DNA of 64,000 nucleotides from Variovorax paradoxus (GTDB lineage Bacteria > Pseudomonadota > Gammaproteobacteria > Burkholderiales > Burkholderiaceae_C), in the NCBI RefSeq assembly GCF_018614955.1, contig NZ_JAGGNV010000032.1, forward strand, positions 1 through 64,000, in the 5' to 3' direction. Below the pieces are notes generated by a model. It made no database searches, was not told the DNA's origin, and saw nothing but the letters and a program-made list of their open reading frames with translations. The translations under genes were made by a program, and so were the position numbers. Of this stretch, positions 52,778 through 62,277 are shown piece by piece (the stretch's first letter is position 1; each line of letters opens with the position of its first letter).

Positions 52778-53920
52778 TCAAGCGCCCAGAAGATCCCTTG
52801 CGATCACCACGCGCTGGATCTGGTTTGTGCCCTCGAAGATCTGCGCGAGCTTCGCGTCACGCATCCAGCGCTCCACGGGGTAGTCCTTGGTGTAGCCGTA
52901 ACCGCCGAACACCTGCACGGCGTCCGTTGTCACCTTCATGGCCATGTCGCTCGCAAAGCACTTGGCCATGCTCGCCAGATAGGTGAGCCGCTTCCAGTCG
53001 CCCGCGTCGCCGGCCTGCGCGCACTCGTAGACGAGGGCGCGCGCCGCTTCGATCTGGATGGCCATGTCGGCCAGCATGAACTGGATGCCCTGGAATTCGG
53101 CGATGCTGCGCTTGAACTGCTTGCGCTCCTTCGCATAGGCGACGGATGCGTCGAGGGCACCTTGCGCCATGCCGACGCACTGCGCGCCGATGGTCGGCCG
53201 GTTCAGATCCAGCGCGCGCATCGAAGCCCGGAATCCGTTCCCCTCCTCCCCAATCAGGTTGCCGGCGGGCACACGCACATCGTCGAGGAAGATCGGGGTG
53301 TTCGGCGCGCCGCGCCAGCCCATCTTGCGCTCATGCCGGCCGAAGGTAATGCCTTTCATCTTCTTCGGCTCCAGCACGAAGGCGCTGATGCCGGCGGAGC
53401 CTGACGCGTCGCTGGTGCGCGCCATCAGAACGATGAAGTCTGCCTCGACGCCATAGCTGCACCACTGCTTGCGTCCGTTGATCACCCAACTGTCGCCGTC
53501 ACGGACGGCGCGCGTGGCGATCGCGCTCACGTCGGAGCCGGCCTGCGGCTCCGAGATCGCGATGGCGGTGACCACGCCTCCTTTTGCCACCTCGGGCAGG
53601 AAACGCTGGCGCTGCTCTTCGGTGCCGAAGTGCAGCAGCGGCATGATGAACATCGTGTTCAGGCCGGCGATGGTGGCGCATGCCGGCGAAACGCGGGACA
53701 CTTCCTCGCGCGCGATGCACATCATCGTGAGGTTGCCATCGGGCCCGCCATAGCGCTCCGGCACCCACAGCTGCATCAGTCCCAGCTCGCCGAACAGGTC
53801 GACGATCTCGCGCGGGAAGCGATCTGTCTCATCGATCTCCGCCGCGATGGGCGCGACGTGCTTGTCAACCACCTTCCTCACGCTGTCCCGGAAGGCGATT
53901 TGTTCCTCGGTGAATTGCAT
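52778..53920 (-). CDS. Acyl-CoA dehydrogenase
   Basis: 380 aa. Canonical in every block: [121 protein letters not shown] with the catalytic Glu in EGTNQI. It introduces the double bond for the hydratase in the same operon and passes electrons to EtfAB. It is the last gene of the six-gene leftward operon starting at 58976. Confidence 0.95.
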   Translation of the reverse strand: MQFTEEQIAFRDSVRKVVDKHVAPIAAEIDETDRFPREIVDLFGELGLMQLWVPERYGGPDGNLTMMCIAREEVSRVSPACATIAGLNTMFIMPLLHFGTEEQRQRFLPEVAKGGVVTAIAISEPQAGSDVSAIATRAVRDGDSWVINGRKQWCSYGVEADFIVLMARTSDASGSAGISAFVLEPKKMKGITFGRHERKMGWRGAPNTPIFLDDVRVPAGNLIGEEGNGFRASMRALDLNRPTIGAQCVGMAQGALDASVAYAKERKQFKRSIAEFQGIQFMLADMAIQIEAARALVYECAQAGDAGDWKRLTYLASMAKCFASDMAMKVTTDAVQVFGGYGYTKDYPVERWMRDAKLAQIFEGTNQIQRVVIARDLLGA

Positions 53921-53944
53921 TGGTGACTCCTTGGCGCGACGGCC

Positions 53945-54913
53945 TCAATCGGGTTTGATGTTCTGCAGCTTGACGAGCTCAGTCCAGCGCGCGGTGTCAC
54001 GCACCAGGCGCTCGCGGAACTCCTCTGGGGTGGAGACTTCGACCTCGAAGCCCTGGGCGGTGAGCGTCTTCTCCTCCTCCCGCAGGATCTCGTGAACTTC
54101 GCGGTTGAGCCGGGCGATCAGCTCCGGTGGCGTGCCCTTCGGCGCGAACATGCCGTACCAGATGTTGCCGTCGACACCCGGCACGCCGCCTTCCGCCATC
54201 GACAGTACGCCCGGCAGCACTGGCGAGCGCTTGTCGCCGGTGATGGCGAGCGGCACCAGCTTGCCGGAGCGCACGTGCGGTGCGGCCGCGATCGCGGTGA
54301 GCGGCGCCATGTCGATCTGTCCGCCGAGCACATCCGTCAGCTGCTGTGCGGAGCCGCGGTAGGGGATGTGCATGACGTAGGTCTGCGTCTTCGCCTTGAA
54401 CAACTCCGCCGCCAGGTGGTTGGGCGTGCCGTTGCCGGGTGAGCCGTAGCTCAAGCGGCCCGGCGACTTGCGCGCGGCGGCGAGGAAGTCGCCGATGGTC
54501 TTCATCCCGGTGCCGGGGTGCGTCACGAAAACCAGGCGGCTCCAGCCCATCAGCGTGACGGGCGCGAGGTCCTTGCTTGCGTCGAAAGGCAAGCTCTTCT
54601 GCAGCGGTGCGCCCGTGGCCAGGCTGCTCGCGTGGATCAGCAGCGTGCTGCCGTTCGGCGTGGCGCGCACCACGGCTTCGGTGCCGATGTTGCCGGAAGC
54701 GCCGACGCGGTTGTCCACCACCACGGTGCGGCCGATGCGCTCCGACAACTTGGGCGCGATCGTGCGTGCAAGCAGGTCGGGGGTAGAGCCGGGCGTGGTC
54801 GGGATGATCAGCCGCACCGGGCCGTCCGGGAAATTCTGTGCATGCCCGGGGGGCGACAGCAACGCGGCGGCGGTGCAGAGTGCCGCTGCCGCGGCGAACC
54901 TTGAATATCTCAT
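53945..54913 (-). CDS. Bug-type tripartite tricarboxylate transporter receptor
   Basis: 322 aa with signal peptide ending GHAQ. Markers: [66 protein letters not shown] and WYGMFAPKGTPPELIARL. It sits 10 bases after the CaiB gene and 24 before the acyl-CoA dehydrogenase, so transport and activation of one acid are linked. No TctAB pair is present. Confidence 0.93.
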   Translation of the reverse strand: MRYSRFAAAAALCTAAALLSPPGHAQNFPDGPVRLIIPTTPGSTPDLLARTIAPKLSERIGRTVVVDNRVGASGNIGTEAVVRATPNGSTLLIHASSLATGAPLQKSLPFDASKDLAPVTLMGWSRLVFVTHPGTGMKTIGDFLAAARKSPGRLSYGSPGNGTPNHLAAELFKAKTQTYVMHIPYRGSAQQLTDVLGGQIDMAPLTAIAAAPHVRSGKLVPLAITGDKRSPVLPGVLSMAEGGVPGVDGNIWYGMFAPKGTPPELIARLNREVHEILREEEKTLTAQGFEVEVSTPEEFRERLVRDTARWTELVKLQNIKPD

Positions 54914-54923
54914 GCTTGTCTCC

Positions 54924-56114
54924 TTATGGATCTCGCTGGCACATGACGACCTGCGCCTGGACGAGCGCGTCGATGTCCGCGTCGCTCAGCTGCAGCCGCT
55001 CTTGCAGCACATCTGCCGTGTCGGCGCCGAGCGCGGCGACGCGGGCACCCGGCTGGGGCCGGATGCCGTCGAAACCGAAGGGCAGGCGCGTGGTGAGGTA
55101 TTCGTGGGGGCCGTCAACGACCGGCGCGAAGCTGCCGCGCTGCGCAAACTGCGGCTCGCCCATGGCCTCCTCCACGCGCAGATAGCGGGTGCAGGGGACG
55201 CCCTCGGCGGACAGCACCGTCTCGCACTCGGCGGCAGTGCGCTCCATTGTCCAGGACTCGATGCGGCGCATGTACTCCGCCCAGTTGCGAAAGCGCGCGG
55301 CGTCGGTGGAGAGCAACGGATCTTCGGCCCACTCGGGGTGGCCAAGCGCGTCGCACAGCTTGATGAAGTTCCGCGCATTGATCGGCGTCACGAGCACATG
55401 GCCGTCCCGCGCGCGCAGCGGCTTGTAGCTGGGCCGGGGCTGCGACGCTCCCGCCTGCGCCGCCTGGAATTCGTAGGGCAGCACGTTCATCACGCTGTCC
55501 ATCAGGTTCACGTCGATCACGGTGCCGAGGCCGGTGCGCGCGCGCGCGAGCAGCGCCCCCTGGATCGACATCGCGGCGAACATGGCCGTGAGGATGTCCG
55601 CCATGGGCACATCGGAGCGGGCGGGGCGACCCTCCGCGTCCTCCCCCAGAGCGTAGTCGAACCCGCTCGCGGCATGCACGATCGGCGCGTAGGCGGGCCG
55701 GTGCGAGAGCGCCGTGTCCTGACCGAAGCCGGAGATCGAGCAGTAGATGAGCCGCGGATTGCGTGCCCGCAGTTGCGCCGCGCCGAGGCCAAGCCGCGCC
55801 ATCACACCCGGACGGAAGGCCTCCACCACGATGTCGGCGTCGGCGGCGAGCGTGCGCGCGATCTCCACGGCAGCAGGGCGCTTTAGGTCGAGCGCAATGC
55901 AGCGCTTGCCGCCGTTCAGATGGCCGAAGTAGGCGCTGCGACCGTCGCGCAGCGGGGGGCGCTGGCGCATGTGGTCGCCTTCGGGCGGCTCGACCTTGAT
56001 GACATCGGCCCCCAAGTCGGCTAGCCAGCGGGTGCAGTAGGGGCCCGCGATCATCGCGGAGAAGTCGATCACTCGCAGCCCTTCGAGGGCGGGCGCGGGG
56101 AAGGCGTGGGACAT
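54924..56114 (-). CDS. CaiB/BaiF-family CoA-transferase
   Basis: 396 aa. GLRVIDFSAMIAGPYCTRWLADLGADVIKVEPPEGDHMRQ, NGGKRCIALDLKRPAAVEIA, VEAFRPGVMARLGLGAAQLRA and a catalytic Asp in DVPMADILTAMFAAM. It starts 2 bases after the SDR stop. A second CaiB gene begins the same operon, so the pair may form a heteromeric enzyme or act on two acids. Confidence 0.92.
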   Translation of the reverse strand: MSHAFPAPALEGLRVIDFSAMIAGPYCTRWLADLGADVIKVEPPEGDHMRQRPPLRDGRSAYFGHLNGGKRCIALDLKRPAAVEIARTLAADADIVVEAFRPGVMARLGLGAAQLRARNPRLIYCSISGFGQDTALSHRPAYAPIVHAASGFDYALGEDAEGRPARSDVPMADILTAMFAAMSIQGALLARARTGLGTVIDVNLMDSVMNVLPYEFQAAQAGASQPRPSYKPLRARDGHVLVTPINARNFIKLCDALGHPEWAEDPLLSTDAARFRNWAEYMRRIESWTMERTAAECETVLSAEGVPCTRYLRVEEAMGEPQFAQRGSFAPVVDGPHEYLTTRLPFGFDGIRPQPGARVAALGADTADVLQERLQLSDADIDALVQAQVVMCQRDP

Positions 56115-56116
56115 CT

Positions 56117-56923
56117 TCAGTACGAAGGAAAGGACAGCCCGCCGTTGATGCTCATCGTCGAACCGGTGATCTGGTCCGATGCGGGGCTGGCGAGGAACAG
56201 GATGTAGTCCGCCAAGTCCTGGGCGGTGTTGATGCGCAAGCCCACCTGGGCATGGGCCTTCGAGAAGGCCTTGACGAGCGTGTCCTCCCGGTTCGCCGCC
56301 TTCGCCGCCAGATAGGCGTCGTAGGGCGGCGTGCCGGCGGTGATGGTCGTCGCGACGGCGTTGATGCGGATGCCGTCGCGCGCGAGCTCCTTGGCCAGCG
56401 AACGCGTGAGGGACATGATGGCCGCGCCGGCAGCACCCACCATCGACTCGCTCGGTGTCGGCGTGCGTGCGGCGTCCGTGGTGAGCAGGATGATCTTGCC
56501 GCTGCCCTGTTCCCGCATCACCGGGACGGCGGCATGCAACCCGTTGAGTCGGGGCAGGAGTCGGCTCTGCAGCAGCGCGAGGCTGTGCTCGGGCGTCAGC
56601 ATATCGCTGAACAGCACCGGCCGAGGCTCGCGCGGCCCCCCGCTGCTCACGTACACGTCGAGCCGGCCATGGCGCTCCCGGGCTACGTCCACCAGCCTGC
56701 GCGCGTCATCGAAGCGCATCAGATCGCCGGGGACGAAGACGGCGGAGCCCGGACCTTCCACGCACAAGCGCTCTATCTCGCGCCCCGCGGCCTCGTCCGT
56801 GCCCTGGAACACCACGCGTGCGCCGTTCGCGGCGAGAGTGGTCACTGCCGCGCGGCCGATGCCCTTGGTGCCGCCGGTGACGGCAACCGAGAGGCCTTGC
56901 AGGTCCGCATGCAGCGTGCTCAT
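56117..56923 (-). CDS. SDR-fold protein lacking the catalytic Tyr and Lys
   Basis: 268 aa. The cofactor motif VAVTGGTKGIGRAA is intact, with G-D-L and a YVSSGG segment in place of NNAG. The active-site region, LLTTDAARTPTPSES then MVGAAGAAIM, aligns the expected YxxxK to V162 and G166, so both catalytic residues are missing, and the Ser is TT. The remainder (SLTRSLAKELARDGIRINAVA, GSTMSINGGLSFPSY) is a normal SDR end. It may bind NAD(P)H or acyl-CoA without classical oxidoreduction. It overlaps the enoyl-CoA hydratase stop by 4 bases. Confidence 0.87.
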   Translation of the reverse strand: MSTLHADLQGLSVAVTGGTKGIGRAAVTTLAANGARVVFQGTDEAAGREIERLCVEGPGSAVFVPGDLMRFDDARRLVDVARERHGRLDVYVSSGGPREPRPVLFSDMLTPEHSLALLQSRLLPRLNGLHAAVPVMREQGSGKIILLTTDAARTPTPSESMVGAAGAAIMSLTRSLAKELARDGIRINAVATTITAGTPPYDAYLAAKAANREDTLVKAFSKAHAQVGLRINTAQDLADYILFLASPASDQITGSTMSINGGLSFPSY

Positions 56924-57801
56924 GAGCGGCTCCCTTCCCCGTCGTAGCGCTCCTCACGCCCGTGCGAGGCGCTGCGCACGCCTTCGTCGCGGCGCTTCTT
57001 CATGAAGTTGTATTCGTCTTCTTCGTAGCGGATGTTGGTGCTGAGCGCGTGCACCACGTAGCCATGGGCGAACTGGCTCGTCATGCCGAGCGAATCGAGA
57101 GCGAGGTTCGTCGCCGCCTTGCCGAAGGCGATCGCATCGCGCGGAAGCTTGGCGATGCGGCCGGCCCAGTCCTCGCCCGCGGTCTCGAGGTCCGCATCCG
57201 GCACGACCTTGTTGACCAAGCCCATCTGCACGGCTTGCTCGGGCTCGAGCATGTCCGCGATCAGCAGCAGCTCGCGCGCCTTCTTCGGACCCGCGGCGAG
57301 GATGTTCCAGGCGGTCATGTACGCGGCGCCGGCCAGTCCGGCTTTCTGCTCGGGATGACCGAGGCGGGCGCCATCGCTCGCGATGGCGAGGTCGCAGGCC
57401 TCCACGATGTGGAGCCCGGCACCCACGCAGTAGCCGCGCACGAGGGCGATCGTCGGCTTGCTGCAATAGAACAGGTCGCGGAATTGATTCAGGTGGCGGC
57501 GATCGAAATTCAGCCGGGCCCGCTGGCTCGGCCTGCGGCCCTTGCCGGAGGGATCGAAGCCGTATTCGCTGCCGATCTCCGCCAGATCGTGCCCGGCGCT
57601 GAAATGCCCGCCCGCGCCGGTGATGATCACCACGCGCACGTCGTCGTCCAACTCCGCATCGGCGATGCAGGCCATCATTCGGTCGAAGGCCGCATAGGTG
57701 AGCGCATTGCGCTTGTCGGGCCGGTTGAAGGTGATGTACGCCCTGCCGTCCCGCTTCTCGTACAGGATCATCGCGTCGACCTGGGTTTCGTCTTTGCTCA
57801 T
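56920..57801 (-). CDS. Enoyl-CoA hydratase/isomerase-family protein
   Basis: 293 aa. Crotonase marks: YITFNRPDKRNALTYAAFDRMM, VVIITGAGGHFSAGHDLAEIG (oxyanion hole), PTIALVRGYCVGAGLHIVEACDLAIAS and the second Glu in GHPEQKAGL. It starts 4 bases inside the preceding CaiB stop and overlaps the SDR by 4 bases. The C-terminal tail (KKRRDEGVRSASHGREERY) is longer than usual. It hydrates or isomerises an enoyl-CoA from the operon's pathway. Confidence 0.9.
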   Translation of the reverse strand: MSKDETQVDAMILYEKRDGRAYITFNRPDKRNALTYAAFDRMMACIADAELDDDVRVVIITGAGGHFSAGHDLAEIGSEYGFDPSGKGRRPSQRARLNFDRRHLNQFRDLFYCSKPTIALVRGYCVGAGLHIVEACDLAIASDGARLGHPEQKAGLAGAAYMTAWNILAAGPKKARELLLIADMLEPEQAVQMGLVNKVVPDADLETAGEDWAGRIAKLPRDAIAFGKAATNLALDSLGMTSQFAHGYVVHALSTNIRYEEDEYNFMKKRRDEGVRSASHGREERYDGEGSRS

Positions 57802-58976
57802 GAATGGCTTTCGGTTTTCGTGTCGCGGGCCGCAAGTTCGGCGCGGATGCGTTCAGCGTCGGCATCGACGAGCGGCGGGGCGCCGGCGGGGGTGAGTTGC
57901 TGGCGATCGAAGGTCGCGGGGAAGCGCGGGACGCGCATCGGACCCGCCGGCGAGGGCACCTCGGCGTAGATCCGGTTGTGCTTCACCTGCTCGTCGGCAA
58001 GGTGCTCGTCGAGCGTGCGCACAGGGGCGATCGGCACGTCGAACGGTTCGAGCAGTGCGAGCCAATGGGCCGTCGGCTTCTGAGACATGATCTCGTTGAG
58101 GTGCGCATAGAGGCGATCGACCATCTCGCCGTGGTCCTTGATGGCGAGCATCTCGGCCTTGATGTCGGGCCGCTCCAGGGCCTTGAGCGTGCGCGAGATC
58201 TGTCCGCCGTTCACGGGCGCGATCACGACGTATCCGTCGGAGGTCCGCACCACCGGATTGAAGGCGGGCCGCCATGGCGTTTCGTCCTTCATGAAGGTAC
58301 GGTGCTGGAACATGTCCGGGAAATTGAAGTAGGACATCACGTCCAGCATCGGCAGCGATACGTGGCTGCCCTTGCCGGTGCGCTCCCGCTCATAGAGCGC
58401 GGCGAGGATCGATTGGCAGCCGAAGGTGGCCACCACCTTGTCCACGACCCAGTAGGGCGCGACGTCCGGAGCCCCCGCTGCGCTGAGCAGATGGACCATG
58501 CCCGTGTGCCCCTGGATCAGCGAGTCGTAGGCCGGGGCGCGTGACAAGGGCCCGCTGTCACCGAAGCCCGTGACCGACAGCCGCACCAGCCGAGGGTTGA
58601 GTGTGGCGAGCACGTCCTGGCCGAGGCCGAGCGAACCCGCGACATGGGGGCGCCAGTTCTCCACCAGCACGTCGGCCGTGGCGAGCAGCTCCTTCATGGT
58701 GGCCACATCGGCGGCCGTCTTGAGGTCAAGCACGATGCTGCGCTTGCCGCGGTTGATGTTCGACCAGAGCGCACTGAAGCCGGCGACCTTGTGGCCGAAG
58801 CCACGGAAGCCGTCGCCGCCCGGAGGCTCGACCTTGATCACGGTCGCGCCGAGATCGGCCAGCATGGTTGCTGCCAGCGGGCCGGTCATGTAGCTGGACG
58901 AATCGACCACACGGATGCCCGCGAGCGGGCCCTGGCGTGGCGTGTCGGCGTCATGTCTCTTGATTGGGTCATCCAT
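57798..58976 (-). CDS. CaiB/BaiF-family CoA-transferase
   Basis: 392 aa. GIRVVDSSSYMTGPLAATMLADLGATVIKVEPPGGDGFRG, NRGKRSIVLDLKTAADV, VENWRPHVAGSLGLGQDVLA, catalytic Asp in YWVVDKVVATFG. First gene of the leftward six-gene operon, 12 bases from a palindromic operator shared with the divergent GntR gene. It probably loads CoA on the imported substrate. Confidence 0.92.
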   Translation of the reverse strand: MDDPIKRHDADTPRQGPLAGIRVVDSSSYMTGPLAATMLADLGATVIKVEPPGGDGFRGFGHKVAGFSALWSNINRGKRSIVLDLKTAADVATMKELLATADVLVENWRPHVAGSLGLGQDVLATLNPRLVRLSVTGFGDSGPLSRAPAYDSLIQGHTGMVHLLSAAGAPDVAPYWVVDKVVATFGCQSILAALYERERTGKGSHVSLPMLDVMSYFNFPDMFQHRTFMKDETPWRPAFNPVVRTSDGYVVIAPVNGGQISRTLKALERPDIKAEMLAIKDHGEMVDRLYAHLNEIMSQKPTAHWLALLEPFDVPIAPVRTLDEHLADEQVKHNRIYAEVPSPAGPMRVPRFPATFDRQQLTPAGAPPLVDADAERIRAELAARDTKTESHS

Positions 58977-58987
58977 TTGAGTTATTA

Positions 58988-58998
58988 TGGGTCACCCA
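58988..58998. promoter_or_regulatory. Palindromic GntR/FadR-type operator between CaiB and GntR
   Basis: TGGGTCACCCA, a perfect palindrome around a central base, in the 46-base gap between divergent genes. The form T-G-x-x-T-x-A-x-x-C-A fits FCD-type GntR operators. It also overlaps an ATG at 58987, which argues that the GntR protein starts at 59023. Autoregulation and control of the CaiB operon are inferred. Confidence 0.6.
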
Positions 58999-59022
58999 AT
59001 CACCAGCCGTCAAGCTCCTTTC

Positions 59023-59790
59023 ATGCCAGCATCCAATCCAGCATCGAGCAAGACGCTCCCCGAAGCGCTGTTCCACCCCGTGACCGGTACCCGCCCCGCC
59101 ACGGAAATCATTCAGCAGATCCGCGACCTCATCCATGGGCAGCGACTGAAGGCCAACGACAGGTTGCCGCCGGAGCGCGACCTCGCCGAACAGTTCGGCG
59201 TCAGCCGCAATTCGGTGCGGCAAGGCCTGAGATCGCTCGAGGAACAAGGTCTGCTGGTGATCCGCAAGGGCGCCACCGGCGGCGCCTTCATCCAGGGCGG
59301 CGGCGCTGTCGCGGTGCCAACGCTCATGTCCGATCTGTTTTCCCTGGGCACGATCCGCCCGCAGGATCTGACGGAGGTCCGTGTGCTGGTCGGTGTCGAG
59401 GTCGTGCGCCTCGCCTGCCAGCGTTGCACCGTTGAAGAAATCGATCTGCTCGAGGCCAACGTCAGCGCCGCCGAGGAAGCAGTCAAGGCCGGCGAGTTCG
59501 AGCTTCGGACCCAGCTCAACCTCGAGTTCCACAAAATGCTCGCGCGCATGACAGGCAACAGCCTGCTCATTGCGATCACCGATGGTGTCGTGACCATCAC
59601 GAAGCAGTTCGTGGACCGCATCGGCCGCACGCCGACGAGCTATGTCATGCCCTTTCGCAGGCGCCTCCTGAAACTGCTGCGCGCACGGGATGTCGACGGC
59701 GCGGCCTCGGAGATGCGCCGCCACCTGCTTCAGCAGCAGAAGCTCTATCTCAAGGCCGCCGCCAACCTGGAGAGGCCCGCCCCTCACTGA
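59023..59790 (+). CDS. GntR/FadR-type (FCD) transcriptional regulator
   Basis: 255 aa from the ATG at 59023; an in-frame ATG at 58987 lies inside the operator. GntR winged helix: IIQQIRDLIHGQRLKANDRLPPERDLAEQFGVSRNSVRQGLRSLEEQGLLVI, and FCD domain from about residue 100 with the D/H metal-site region (LNLEFHKMLARMTGN). It is divergent from the CaiB operon, and followed 2 bases later by the acyl-CoA ligase. It presumably controls both directions in response to an acid or acyl-CoA. Confidence 0.9.
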   Translation: MPASNPASSKTLPEALFHPVTGTRPATEIIQQIRDLIHGQRLKANDRLPPERDLAEQFGVSRNSVRQGLRSLEEQGLLVIRKGATGGAFIQGGGAVAVPTLMSDLFSLGTIRPQDLTEVRVLVGVEVVRLACQRCTVEEIDLLEANVSAAEEAVKAGEFELRTQLNLEFHKMLARMTGNSLLIAITDGVVTITKQFVDRIGRTPTSYVMPFRRRLLKLLRARDVDGAASEMRRHLLQQQKLYLKAAANLERPAPH

Positions 59791-59792
59791 AC

Positions 59793-61451
59793 ATGGAACA
59801 ACGCCCGCTTCTCACGCAATCCCATTGGAACCCGGACCGCTCGCAACCTCTGCTCGAGATCACGCTGGGCGGCCTGCTGCGCAGCCTGGCGAGCGAAGTC
59901 CCGGAGCGCGTGGCCTTCGTCGAGGCGGTGCCGGATGCAGGCGCGCGCCGCCGGTGGACCTATCGTCAACTGCTGGACGAGGCGCAGTCGGTCGCCACGG
60001 CGCTGCTGCGCCATCACCAACCCGGCGATCGCGTGGCCGTGTGGGCGCCGAACTGTGCGGAATGGGTCCTCCTGCAGCACGGCGCGAGCCTCGCAGGGCT
60101 CGTGTTGGTGACAGTCAACCCGGCCTATGTGGCCGACGAGGTCCGGCACGTGCTGGCCGCATCCGGCGCGTCGGCGATCTTCCACGCGGACCGCTATCGC
60201 AGCACTGACATGACGGCAGTGGTCGATCAACTTCGGCCTGCGTTGCCCGGACTGCGGCAAACCGTGGCCTTCTCCGAGTGGAATCGCTTCGTTGCCGAAG
60301 GCCGGGAGCCGCTGAGTTCATTTCCCGACGTGCAGCCCGGCGACATGGTCCAGATCCAGTTCACCTCCGGCACCACCGGCAGGCCGAAGGGCGCCTGCCT
60401 GCATCACCGCGGCATCGTCAACGCGGCGCGCTTCGCGGCGCGCCGCGCGGGCTTCCCGGATGGCGGCGTGTGGGCCACTGCGATGCCGCTGTTCCATGTC
60501 GGCGGCTGCGCCGGCAGCGAGATCGGCGCCATGTCCTCGCGCGGCACCTTCGTGCTGCAGCCCGCGTTCGACGCGGGCGCCATGCTCGAGATCATCGAGA
60601 GCGAAAGGGTCCACCACCTGCACGCGGTGCCCACGATGGTGCTCGCCTTGCTGGACCATCCGCAACGCCCGGCGCGCCGGCTCGATTCGCTGCACACGCT
60701 CATGAGCGGCGGCTCGCCGGTGCCGACCACGCTGGTCGAGCGCGCGCGTCGCGAGCTCGGCTGCCGATTCAGCATCACCTTCGGGCAGACGGAGCTCAAC
60801 GGGGTCGTCAGCCAGACTTCGCCCGACGACGCACCCGATCGACAGACCTCGTCCATCGGCCGGCCCGCTTCACAGGCCGAGGTCAAGATCGCCGATCCGG
60901 ACACGGGGGCGGTGCGTCCGCTGGGCCAGGCCGGGGAAGTCTGGGCGCGCGGCTACCAGACCATGCTGGGGTACTTCGACTCGCGCGAGGCCACGGCCGA
61001 GACGCTCCGGCCGGATGGGTGGCTGCGCACCGGCGATCTCGCCAGCATGGACGCGGCAGGCTACATGCACATCGAAGGCCGGATCAAGGACTGCATCATC
61101 CGCGGCGGCGAGAACATCTATCCGCGCGAGATCGAGGACGTGCTGCTCGCGCACCCGCGCGTGCGCCAGGTCTGCGTGGTCGGTGCGCCGGATGCACGCC
61201 GGGGTGAGATGGTGGCGGCGGTCATCGAATGCGAAGCCGGCGAGCCGCCGTCCACGCTCGACCTGCACCACCACTGTCGCCGCCATCTTGCGCCCTACAA
61301 GACGCCGGCGCTGTGGTTCTTCGTCGACCGCTATCCGACCACCACCTCCGGAAAGATCCAGAAATACGTGCTGCGCGAATGGATCGCGCAGCAGCGTCTC
61401 GTCCCCCAACCATTCGACAAGCCCGTCACCGCACGGGTCGCCAATCCATGA
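59793..61451 (+). CDS. AMP-forming acyl-CoA synthetase
   Basis: 552 aa. ANL-superfamily motifs: P-loop FTSGTTGRPKG, HVGGCAGSEIG region, ITFGQTELNGVVSQ, the hinge DLASMDAAGYMHIEGRIKD, ENIYPREIEDVL and the C-terminal catalytic Lys in TTTSGKIQKYVLREW. It activates an acid to acyl-CoA, directly upstream of the IpdAB-like pair (stop overlaps the next start, ATGA). A role resembling FadD3 in ring-cleavage pathways is a possibility only. Confidence 0.93.
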   Translation: MEQRPLLTQSHWNPDRSQPLLEITLGGLLRSLASEVPERVAFVEAVPDAGARRRWTYRQLLDEAQSVATALLRHHQPGDRVAVWAPNCAEWVLLQHGASLAGLVLVTVNPAYVADEVRHVLAASGASAIFHADRYRSTDMTAVVDQLRPALPGLRQTVAFSEWNRFVAEGREPLSSFPDVQPGDMVQIQFTSGTTGRPKGACLHHRGIVNAARFAARRAGFPDGGVWATAMPLFHVGGCAGSEIGAMSSRGTFVLQPAFDAGAMLEIIESERVHHLHAVPTMVLALLDHPQRPARRLDSLHTLMSGGSPVPTTLVERARRELGCRFSITFGQTELNGVVSQTSPDDAPDRQTSSIGRPASQAEVKIADPDTGAVRPLGQAGEVWARGYQTMLGYFDSREATAETLRPDGWLRTGDLASMDAAGYMHIEGRIKDCIIRGGENIYPREIEDVLLAHPRVRQVCVVGAPDARRGEMVAAVIECEAGEPPSTLDLHHHCRRHLAPYKTPALWFFVDRYPTTTSGKIQKYVLREWIAQQRLVPQPFDKPVTARVANP

Positions 61452-62260
61452 CGTCCACGACAGAAGCCCCCCCTGCCCTTTCGCCGACCAACTCCGAGCT
61501 GATCGCCGTCCTGCTGGCGCGCGATCTCGCCGACGGCGAGAAAGCCATCATCGGCACCAACTCGGACGTCCAGCTGGCCGCCTGCAACCTCGCCCGCCTG
61601 ATGCAGGCACCGCGGCTGTGGTGGGTTTCCGGGCCCGGCGGCATGGTGAATCCCACCCGGGACCATCTCATCTCCACCGCAGACTACGAGAACATCGAGT
61701 CGGCCGAGGCGTGGATGGACCTGCCGAACATGATCGACTTCATCGACTGGAAGATCCACTTCTTCGACTTCGCGATCCTGTCTGCACTGCAGATCGACCG
61801 CTTCGGCAACATCAACACGGTCGCCATCGGCGATGCCCGCAAGCCCCGGCTGCGCGGACCGGGAACGGTCGGCATCAGCGCGCTCTGCGGTCTGGCGCGA
61901 CGCTTCTATGCCTTCGCGGCCCGGCACGATCGCGGCGTCTTCGTGTCCAGGGTCGACTTCCTCTGCGGACCCGGCCACATGGACGGCGGCGATTCGCGCG
62001 AAACCATGGGCTTGCCGCCAGGAGGACCGAAGCTCGTGATGTCGCCGCTCGGGGTGTTCGACTTCCACCCGACGACGAAGCAGATGCGCATCGCCTCGCT
62101 CAACCCCGGCGTGACGCTGGAGCAGGTGCGCGATTCGACCGGCTTCGATCTGCTCGTCGAAGGTACCCCGCCTGTCACGGCGATGCCGACGGCGCTGGAA
62201 CTGCAACTTCTGCGCACGCGCGTGGACCGGCACGGCAGCCTGCGCGGCCGTGCCGGCTGA
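61448..62260 (+). CDS. Class I CoA-transferase beta-subunit-like protein (IpdB family)
   Basis: 270 aa from the ATG at 61448, overlapping the ligase stop by 4 bases. LQIDRFGNINTVAIGDARKP, RGPGTVGISALCG, DRGVFVSRVDFLCGPGHMDGG and LGVFDFHPTTKQMRIASLNPGVTLEQVRDSTGFDL follow the IpdB pattern of the steroid CD-ring-opening enzyme family. It pairs with the alpha subunit encoded 17 bases downstream. The order beta-alpha is the reverse of the common alpha-beta arrangement. IpdAB opens a ring by C-C hydrolysis; here the substrate is unknown. Confidence 0.82.
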   Translation: MTSTTEAPPALSPTNSELIAVLLARDLADGEKAIIGTNSDVQLAACNLARLMQAPRLWWVSGPGGMVNPTRDHLISTADYENIESAEAWMDLPNMIDFIDWKIHFFDFAILSALQIDRFGNINTVAIGDARKPRLRGPGTVGISALCGLARRFYAFAARHDRGVFVSRVDFLCGPGHMDGGDSRETMGLPPGGPKLVMSPLGVFDFHPTTKQMRIASLNPGVTLEQVRDSTGFDLLVEGTPPVTAMPTALELQLLRTRVDRHGSLRGRAG

Positions 62261-62277
62261 ACATGGGAGCCCCGAAC

